Below are positions 56,732 through 64,000 of a stretch of DNA of 64,000 bases, piece after piece. The stretch is from Strigamia acuminata. Lineage: Eukaryota > Arthropoda > Chilopoda > Geophilomorpha > Linotaeniidae. The stretch's first letter is position 1, and each line of letters starts with the position of its first letter. The DNA lies in NCBI GenBank assembly GCA_949358305.1, contig OX442315.1:33940427-34004426 (forward strand). Reading direction: 5' to 3'. The position numbers and the translations under genes are program-made. The notes beneath the pieces were generated by a model. It was not told the origin of the DNA, ran no database searches, and worked only from the letters and a program-made list of their open reading frames with translations.

Positions 56732-59054
56732 TATAGGGTTACATGTTTCGTAGTGTTTTCTAACCTAGTCTGTCCACAAGCACGAGGCAAGAAACAAAAG
56801 GGAACTGATAAGTAAAATCCTGGTCAGTTAAGATAGGTTCAGCCTGCAGATTCACCATAGTACCGACGGTTATGGATAAGAATTATTTGTAATTGTCTAA
56901 GGGGGGAAGAGTTGGGATGCATTGAACGTTACCCCATCTAGTGTTCTTGTACTTACTTATTATGTATCTGTGTTAGAGGCTATGTAAGAGTCCGAGATTG
57001 AAACTTCTTTAACATTGCAACCAAGTCACGAGTCTCTCGCCTCGTGATTTCAAGACACGACAACATTGCTTACCCAAAATGCTTTTAAATCGCTTTTAGA
57101 CAGCTTATCCTCATCAAATAAGTGACGGGGGTCTTCGACAAATGGACAAACTTTGGACATGATACCGAAGTCTGATTTCATACCTATGTCACTTCAAGGT
57201 GACTTATCACCTACAGCCAGCCACTGGTGGGCCAGTAATAAGTTTAATCAACCTACCATCTTAGGCTATAGACGGGGAAGGCGAGTTGTCACAAATTTCA
57301 CCAATCGCAGCATCCTATTGAGCCTAGAAAATACAAACCATAAATTTTGATCATATTAGTCAACATCAATCATTAGATTCACAACCTCAGCTGTAGCTCA
57401 CCACAGGTCATCTGGCTATTGCAGTTCGATTCCTCCAGAACATACTCCTACACTTCACACCACATCTAATAAATAAATCACATTCACCTCCATTGTCACC
57501 TTTACAGAATCTCCGGGTGAATGACCTAATTGGGCAGCCTGATCCGTGATCCTGTTGGCCCGCCAGTTTCAGTCCAACCAAGATCCAGGTGGTTGTTGGG
57601 GGTCCCGACTGACCGCAACGGGCGACTGCTACCGTAAACCAAAACACACTGGAAAGTCATATGAATGAGAGAGCAGCGAGAAGCTATAAATACATTTCTG
57701 GCCCCAAACATCAAATAGAACCGATTCTGCCATGATCACTGTAAAACCATAGAATTACAAAATCATACCAACATTTAATGAAACACGCTTGTTCTGAACA
57801 AGCACGGAGCTTTGCAGGAAAGCCATTAAATAAGGCTGATGGTAGCGCTAGATGGCAACAGGCAATGATTGGAGTTTAATGAGGCGCTAGCAGATTGGCT
57901 GAACAAAATTCAACTTTGAGCTTCGTTGTGCTGGTCATGTTGCCATTAGTTTCGCTTTAGTCGTTGCTGCGTTTAACTCGTTTAAGGTTGACATTTTCGT
58001 ATGGTACTACTTTGATGAGCAAAGCACTTGTTTTAAATTAAGGATCAACTATAACGCTTCAATAGGAAAACTTGTTTCTATTTTAGGTGAAGTAAACTAG
58101 AGTACCACATACCGTAAGCAGCTTTTAATTAAGTGAATCTGAATTTCAGCTATAACACCATATTCTATTCCAACACCATGGTGTTAGATTCAGATGTTCT
58201 ATAAATAATTAAGAAATAAGAAAAAACTTAATCAAGAAGAACAATAACTTGATTGAATCTTCTTTTGCTCTGGGAAAACAAATGATAAGTCACATGACTT
58301 GTCTTTTTAAGTGCAAGTTTTGGACAGTTTTAAGTAACATTAAAAAATTATAGTTTATTGATTTAGTCGACAAATAACATCACGGTGTTATATTCGAATA
58401 CAACACCATGGTCTTATTTTCAGGTGAAAATGGTTGTAGATGAAGAAACTACTTGACTGGTCGAAAATGTCACGTGACACACGCGAAGCGAATTCAGAAT
58501 AGAAAATTTTCAATTCAGTTTTTGCTCAATAATTGTTGCACGAAATATTGCGCATATCCTATTTTCATCGCTTTGTGTGATTGTGAACAACAATTCGCAG
58601 CATTGTGAACGAGCCTTTAGAATCGAAGAAAGTATGGTAAATCGCATGACATGGATGTTTGTTTCAATGTCCGGTGTTGCTTGCGCCACCTGTACACCAC
58701 TAAAACTATAATGGAATCCAATTTGTTCGACCTGAGTTTGTCGGGGAGTTTACCCCCTACAAACCTGTACATTTTGTTTAAGAATATCATTTTTTATCAT
58801 TTTTTTTTAAATTTTTGTTGTTTATCCAGTCGAAAATAATACTGAACGAAAGGAGTCCAGTCAAAAACTTTCTACCGTCCCGTTTACATGGTTACAGTAA
58901 AATGAGTTTATTCTTGATAGTCATGGACATTTAGTTCCTGGAATAAACTGCATGACTGTATCACTTGATTACACTGTTATAAATCATATGCATTCGTGCA
59001 TTGTATTATCAATTTAATTAATACGAAAAATAAATTTTTGCATTTAACAATAAA
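56732..59054. other. Intergenic, decayed mobile DNA
   Basis: I see no conserved gene. Frames at 57408-57714 and 57153-57350 have no recognisable domain and may be retroelement remains. At 58150-58425, ACACCATGGTGTT and TATTCGAATACAAC palindromic words suggest a MITE relic. A possible 5' UTR donor (AGTATG/GTAAAT) for the next gene lies near 58634. Confidence 0.45.
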
Positions 59055-59072
59055 ATGTTTCCTCTCTTGCAG

Positions 59073-62000
59073 ATGGCGTCCAACAAAAAAAATTACGTCA
59101 AATTGAACTGTTTCTTTGTACCTGAAGCAAATCACGTAATTGGACAATTGTTTTTGAAAAAATGGAAAATATGTACGGATGGAGACTGGAAAAACATCCC
59201 GGATCAAGGGAAAGCGTTCACAACGGGAGTCGGGAGAAGAGCATGGATAACGAGCAGTTACAGGCAGAAGCAATTGCTCGAATGCGGCAACATTTCTCTG
59301 TGGGATTTGAGACTTTGCAATCACGTCCTCCAGAAGACAGATTTCGGCGCCGGAAATGGATTGAGCGATCATCAAAAATTACTTTTAACCAACTTGTCGA
59401 TGTTGCAGAATGACATTTACCGCAATTACAAAATGGTCATGTCGAACGACGAGCGCAAGAGCACTACCCGAAAAATTGAAGACATTTTAAAACAATTTGA
59501 GCCGTGTGTGGAAGACCAATTGACCACTTTGATTTTTCCAGACTCGGAGAATGAATTCACCGCCTATCGGTTGAAAGAGGTGGCAAATTCATTATTCGAG
59601 GAAAAGAAGTTCCCAGATGCGGTTCGATACTACAGTCAAGCGATCGAACTGACTGAAATCTCTAATCAACTGCTCGGAGAATTATACTCCAACCGATCGG
59701 CTGTTTACTTAATGATTGCCAATGACGCAGACATGATAGGATCATCCAAGGAAGATACGAAAAGAGCCGTTCAGCTGTCGCCCGCATGGTTTCGCGGTTA
59801 TTACCGTTTGGGCTGCGTTTACAAATTGCTAGGGAAATACGAAAAGGCTTTTAAATATTTCAGCGTCGCCTTAGAATTGGAACCGAATAAAATCGAAATA
59901 ATTCCGTTGAACGAGGAATGCGAGAGAAGAATCCCGGAACCGAAATCACCTCGCGAGCTTTTGCTTGAAAACACCTTTCGAGACGTGAAAGACCACATCG
60001 ACTCAATAAACGAGAGATTTGAAACACGAATGACTCTTGACGAACTAATGGAAATATTAAACTCTGGAGACGAAAATTTGCCGGACTTTTTTTTAATGGA
60101 GGCGATGTACTTGATAGTCTATGAAGGACCTGAACCGGATCTTAAAAAAATGTGGGATTTGCTTTGGAAAATGGCCGATCAAAAAAGCACACTGGCACTG
60201 TACTTCATTGCAAGCATGTATAGATTAGGCGTTGGAGTTGAGATAGACGTGGAAAAAAGCATTAAATTGCTTAAACAAGTTGCATCGAGTCCAAAATCAT
60301 CAGATATCTCCTGTAATAGTGGCATAGCCTTTGCCGAAAACGACTTGGGCTATATGTATAAGAAGGGAATTGGTGTGCCCATCGATTTAGAAGAGTCGGT
60401 CAAGTTTTTTCAAAGGGCTTCCGATAACGGATGCGGTAACTGCGCTTCAAACTTGGGTTTGTGTTACCTGAATGGAACAGGTGTGGAATGTAATGAGGTA
60501 AAGGGCGTGCAATATCTGATGCACGCAGCGAAGCTTTTTGATGTCGATGCCATGTGGGTTTTAGCAAATTATTATCTAACGAATGCGCAAGATGCCGAGC
60601 AAGCGATGGGATGGCATCAGCGGGCTGTGTCCCACGGTTGTTTGGAAGCCATTTTGAAATCGGACGAATTTGAGGCCGCAATTAGGAAATTGAAGATCAA
60701 GTTTGCGAAAATTGATAAAGAAATAAAAAGTTGGGAAGAAACTAGCGGAGGTGGTACATTGACTCAAACCATTCCGGAAATGGTTGAGACATTCTTGGAT
60801 AATAAACAATATATGCCATTTTATAAAAAGAGATACGATTTTGATGTGGATGTTCTGGAGGAGTTTTCGAGAAAGGGATCGGTGACCGCTAAAGTATTAA
60901 AGAAGGGACTCGTTCACTCCGACCTGACTGTTGAATTTTTTAAACAGGGTCGTTTGGATGAGTGTGTTCACCATCTTGCAGAAAGTATTTGCATTTTGGA
61001 GTTTGTTGCTGATTGCAATTTATTCCGCCAGGTAATTAGTGCTTCCAAAATGATGACGAGGACAATGACACCATCTACGTTGGATAGGGATCTGCGAGTG
61101 TGTTTTGTAATGAATAATCTAAACTGTTTTAACGAAACTAGCAAACTTCTCGAAGAATGTATTCAGATTTATCCCGATTTTGTTTGGTTTCGGCGATCAT
61201 TGGCCACTGAATACTTTTTTGAAGAAACACCAAAAGCATTGAAAGTCCTGAATTCTGCTTTGGAAAAGTTTCCGGATGATTTTAAACTTTGGTTTTTAAA
61301 GGCAGTTTTTTTGAATGTATCTGGAGATCCTAATCAAAAAGTATTGATGCGTGCTTGCGAGAAGTATTTGGCTTTGGCGCCATCCGATGACAGAAATAGG
61401 CCTCAAATTTATTACGTGATGGGGCTACGGGGCAGTTGTGGAAGCAAAGATGCTGAAAAGTATTACAAGATGGGTTTGGAAGCGGAGAAATTGCAGTTAC
61501 CTTATTTCTTGCAGGTTGAATGTGCAGAAAAATCTCTTTTGGAGTCATTGCTTGGTTTGTGTGTGCCCACTCAGCGAATTAATGTTGCACCGGTCGTTGT
61601 TGCCGAATTAACTAAAGTGAAATTGACTGATCCTGGTCGAGTTGCGATAATAATAGCGCACAGGACAATGGTTAAAGAAACGTTTATTCTTTTTGGGGAG
61701 TGTAAGAAGTCTAGTATCAATATGATTCCGAGTCCGAAGCTGGAGCAAACTGCACCGTTGAGATCGACAGATATCCAACCGATCATGTTAAAAGAAATGT
61801 CTCAATTGGCGAATCGAGTTTACGAGCAGCGGGCGTTGAGCTGCGTGGTTATCGATGAGCCCGTGCTTGGATGGAATGGCGTCCACGTGATTGTGCAGGA
61901 CGGAAATGAGGATGTTCAGCGAGTGACTGTTTGCAATAGTAATCAGGATACCTGGGTTTATGATAAGCTGGGCTATGGATGCAAGATTACTATTCGAAAC

Positions 62001-62231
62001 CCTTATTTCAAGATTGCAATGGATGGAAAGCAAATGATTCGTGCGGATGATGTTGAGTGTGTTCTCTTTGATGCCGGTTCAGATATGAGTCGTTGTCGCT
62101 ACTGTGGAAAGACCGGTTCAGTATTGAAGTGTGGTAGATGTCACAGAGCCACTTACTGCTGTAAGCAATGCCAGATCGATGATTGGAAAATTTTGAAGCA
62201 TAATTTAATTTGTTATTCTAATTTGTGCTAA
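59073..62231 (+). CDS. TPR / Sel1-repeat / MYND zinc-finger protein
   Basis: I start at ATG 59073: it follows a strong acceptor (TTTCCTCTCTTGCAG) and the extra upstream codons are that acceptor, giving 1052 residues in one exon. Residues about 1-150 resemble the helical N-terminal module of DZIP3-like proteins (W-x-x-GKAFTTG, GNISLWDLRLCNHVL). Residues about 160-290 are TPRs (AVRYYSQAIEL, LYSNRSAVYLM, GCVYKLLGKYEKAFKYFSVA). About 370-530 are Sel1-like repeats (LGYMYKKGIGVPIDLEESVK, LGLCYLNGTGVECNEVKGVQ). A middle helical region follows. The C-terminus is a MYND finger CRYCGKTGSVLKCGRCHRA..CCKQCQIDDW..H...C with all ligands. MYND and TPR/Sel1 are protein-interaction modules, so it is probably a scaffold or regulator; the actual role is unknown. 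AATAAA at 62378. Confidence 0.9.
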   Translation: MASNKKNYVKLNCFFVPEANHVIGQLFLKKWKICTDGDWKNIPDQGKAFTTGVGRRAWITSSYRQKQLLECGNISLWDLRLCNHVLQKTDFGAGNGLSDHQKLLLTNLSMLQNDIYRNYKMVMSNDERKSTTRKIEDILKQFEPCVEDQLTTLIFPDSENEFTAYRLKEVANSLFEEKKFPDAVRYYSQAIELTEISNQLLGELYSNRSAVYLMIANDADMIGSSKEDTKRAVQLSPAWFRGYYRLGCVYKLLGKYEKAFKYFSVALELEPNKIEIIPLNEECERRIPEPKSPRELLLENTFRDVKDHIDSINERFETRMTLDELMEILNSGDENLPDFFLMEAMYLIVYEGPEPDLKKMWDLLWKMADQKSTLALYFIASMYRLGVGVEIDVEKSIKLLKQVASSPKSSDISCNSGIAFAENDLGYMYKKGIGVPIDLEESVKFFQRASDNGCGNCASNLGLCYLNGTGVECNEVKGVQYLMHAAKLFDVDAMWVLANYYLTNAQDAEQAMGWHQRAVSHGCLEAILKSDEFEAAIRKLKIKFAKIDKEIKSWEETSGGGTLTQTIPEMVETFLDNKQYMPFYKKRYDFDVDVLEEFSRKGSVTAKVLKKGLVHSDLTVEFFKQGRLDECVHHLAESICILEFVADCNLFRQVISASKMMTRTMTPSTLDRDLRVCFVMNNLNCFNETSKLLEECIQIYPDFVWFRRSLATEYFFEETPKALKVLNSALEKFPDDFKLWFLKAVFLNVSGDPNQKVLMRACEKYLALAPSDDRNRPQIYYVMGLRGSCGSKDAEKYYKMGLEAEKLQLPYFLQVECAEKSLLESLLGLCVPTQRINVAPVVVAELTKVKLTDPGRVAIIIAHRTMVKETFILFGECKKSSINMIPSPKLEQTAPLRSTDIQPIMLKEMSQLANRVYEQRALSCVVIDEPVLGWNGVHVIVQDGNEDVQRVTVCNSNQDTWVYDKLGYGCKITIRNPYFKIAMDGKQMIRADDVECVLFDAGSDMSRCRYCGKTGSVLKCGRCHRATYCCKQCQIDDWKILKHNLICYSNLC

Positions 62232-62377
62232 TTTTGTAATCATTTATTGTATTTTTTAATGTTCCTTCATTTGTCGTTTCGGATGTGTATTTAAAGCGTG
62301 TGAATTAAAAGTTACCGTACTTCAAGTCTTGAAATGTATGTTTGTATTTTATTGTCATTTATTTTAGATCCTGTTTA

Positions 62378-62383
62378 AATAAA
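62378..62383 (+). terminator. Poly(A) signal of the MYND gene
   Basis: AATAAA about 150 bases after the stop, just before the ZNFX1-like remnant. Confidence 0.55.
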
Positions 62384-62442
62384 AACAAGCAGCGGATTGT
62401 TCAAGTTTAAGCACATACAATCAGTAATGATCCTTTCCCTGA

Positions 62443-64000
62443 CCAGAAACAAGACCACGAGCACGTACACTGACGCTCGATTGTGGCCATCCGTGCAAAC
62501 TAAAATGCTCCGAAACATGTGGCGACTGCAAAGAAATCGTGGACAAGGCTTGCGGAGATGTGTGCGAGACCAAGTGCTCGCATCTGGTTCAGCAGCCGGG
62601 CTTGGCAAGTCATGTGGTGGATGCACCGTGCCATTTGGCCGGTGGACTCGATCTGGAGATAGCCCCATGTTGCAAACATGCTTGCAAAGTACAATTAGGT
62701 TGCGGGTTTTGTGGCGAGTGCCGGCAAGGCAGGGTGCATATAATTTGCAAGGAGGCTTGTGGGAGACTGCAAATTTGCGGTCATTCCTGCAAGTTTCCAT
62801 GCGCGCTCGTGTGTCTGCCTTGCACTATGAACAATGTGTTCATAGCCGGTGTAGGCAGAAGTGCGGGATGGCTTGCAAAAACTGCAAGGAACGCTGTTTG
62901 TGGCGGTGTAATCACCTCGCCTGTACCACCATGGGTGTGATTTACCTTGCCTGGAAGTCCTGGCTTGTGGACACCCCTGCATAGGTTTGTGCGGTGAGAA
63001 ATGTCCCAAGCTGTGCAGGATTTGTGACCGGGAGAAATTATCGGAGTTTGTGCTTTACGGCTACGAAGAAGAAGAAGATGCGAGGTTCACTCAATTGGCT
63101 GATTGTGGCCACTGCATTGAAGTTCGAGGTTTGGACTATTGGATGAAAGAGGTAGACCAAGAGGAGATCAAGATGAAGGAATGTCCCCGATGTAAAACCA
63201 CCATTTGGAATTGCACTCGCTATGGGAATATCATTAAAGAGCGCATGGCCGACATACAGATGGTCAAGAAGAAACAGCGCGTAAAGTCGATATATTTGAG
63301 ATCTACGATGCGTCAAGTGCACCCGACAATACAAAACAATAAATTGTTAATGGGTCGATTTCCTCAGGAGTTTAGTCGGTTGTCAAGCCTGTTGACTGGG
63401 AAACAGAAGGTCCACTGGAACCAACTCGTAGTTGTCCAGAATCAAGTCAGCTTGCTGATCAGGATGACCGACATCAAGGAGAAGTTTAGCAGGATGATTC
63501 GGGCGAGCGAGGCGAAGCGCTACTTTGAAGCCGATTTGGCCTTTCTTGTCGACCGCTTGATGACGAACAAAGAGAAGATGAACGAGTTTGAGATAACTGA
63601 TATCGGCATCGAACTGACACGTATTGAATTGTATACGATGTAGTTGAATGTCCGACATGATCCCGCCTATCGGAGTGCTCAGTCCGTATTGCACTTGGCC
63701 AAAGCTAAACAGTATTTGACGAGCAGTTTGAAGCTGGAGCCGGAAGAGGAAAAAGCTGTGGAAAGGTCTATCATGATGGCTGCCGATTACGTGCCTGGAT
63801 TAGCGATTACTAGATCGGAGCAAATAGCCGTAGTCGAAGCTACAGGGCTTGGAACAGGGCATTGGTACAAGTGTCCCAATGGACATCCATATGCTATTGG
63901 AGAGTGTGGTGATGCGAACCAAACGAGCAAATGTCCTGATTGTGGGGTGGAAATTGGGGGCGAACGTCACACGATGGCAGTGAGGGAGATGGATGGATTT
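62443..64000 (+). pseudogene. ZNFX1-like: ZNFX1-like (NFX1-type zinc finger, RZ domain) 3' remnant
   Basis: Homology appears abruptly at about 62470 with NFX1-type cysteine repeats (LDCGHPCKLKCSETCGDC, CGHSCKFPCALVC), without the helicase part expected upstream. The reading frame changes near 62815-62825 (to CVHSRCRQKCGMACKNCKER) and again near 62925 (to CDLPCLEVLACGHPCIGLC). It then runs open through ADCGHCIEVRGLDYW and CPRCKTTIW to an in-frame TAG at 63641-63643. Coding homology resumes in the same frame after the stop and reaches an RZ-type finger at about 63860-63980 (W.KCPNGHPYAIGECG, SKCPDCGVEIGG). ZNFX1 proteins act in small-RNA inheritance and antiviral RNA sensing. With two frameshifts, a stop and no 5' part, this copy looks dead; unannotated short introns are a less likely alternative. 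Confidence 0.75.

Overview
This is an AT-rich animal nuclear sequence with short GT-AG introns. The conserved genes point to an ecdysozoan, most likely an arthropod or close relative: brainiac-type glycosyltransferases, a USP20/33 deubiquitinase, an NRF-6-type acyltransferase, TTC19, HDHD3 and SAM carriers. I cannot fix the species from the sequence. Coding exons were assembled by matching splice sites, reading phase and family motifs on both strands.

Layout. (1) 1-4.2 kb: the 3' part of a very large, unfamiliar repetitive protein gene (+). It has 22 His/Pro-rich ten-residue repeats, then about 22 copies of a 45-residue module. (2) 4.4-8.1 kb: nested DNA-transposon remnants and a minisatellite. 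(3) 8.5-19.2 kb: two brainiac-family beta-1,3-glycosyltransferase paralogues (+ and -) on either side of a complete 17-exon USP20/33-type deubiquitinase (-). Three introns of that gene each carry their own private minisatellite. (4) 21.7-39.0 kb: one long NRF-6-like acyltransferase gene (-). Its introns, including one of about 7.3 kb, are packed with hAT-, mariner- and other inverted-repeat elements, a candidate solo LTR and minisatellites. (5) 40.2-46.7 kb: a compact minus-strand block with TTC19, HDHD3 and two tandem SLC25A26-type mitochondrial S-adenosylmethionine carriers. (6) 47.1-56.7 kb: a diverged tandem duplication of about 4-5 kb with fragments of an unrecognised Lys/Pro-rich coiled-coil gene, 18-bp satellites and copia-like pol fragments. 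(7) 59.1-62.2 kb: a TPR/Sel1/MYND protein (+). (8) 62.4-64.0 kb: a broken ZNFX1-like copy (NFX1 cysteine repeats and an RZ-type zinc finger) with frameshifts and a stop, running off the window.

Functional links. Mitochondrial functions cluster at 40-47 kb: TTC19 in complex III maintenance and SAM import. The brainiac enzymes act in the Golgi and the NRF-6-like protein in membranes. Otherwise the genes look like ordinary neighbours, not a pathway cluster. The two most unusual objects are the giant repeat protein at the left edge and the wealth of small non-autonomous transposons with intact target-site duplications.
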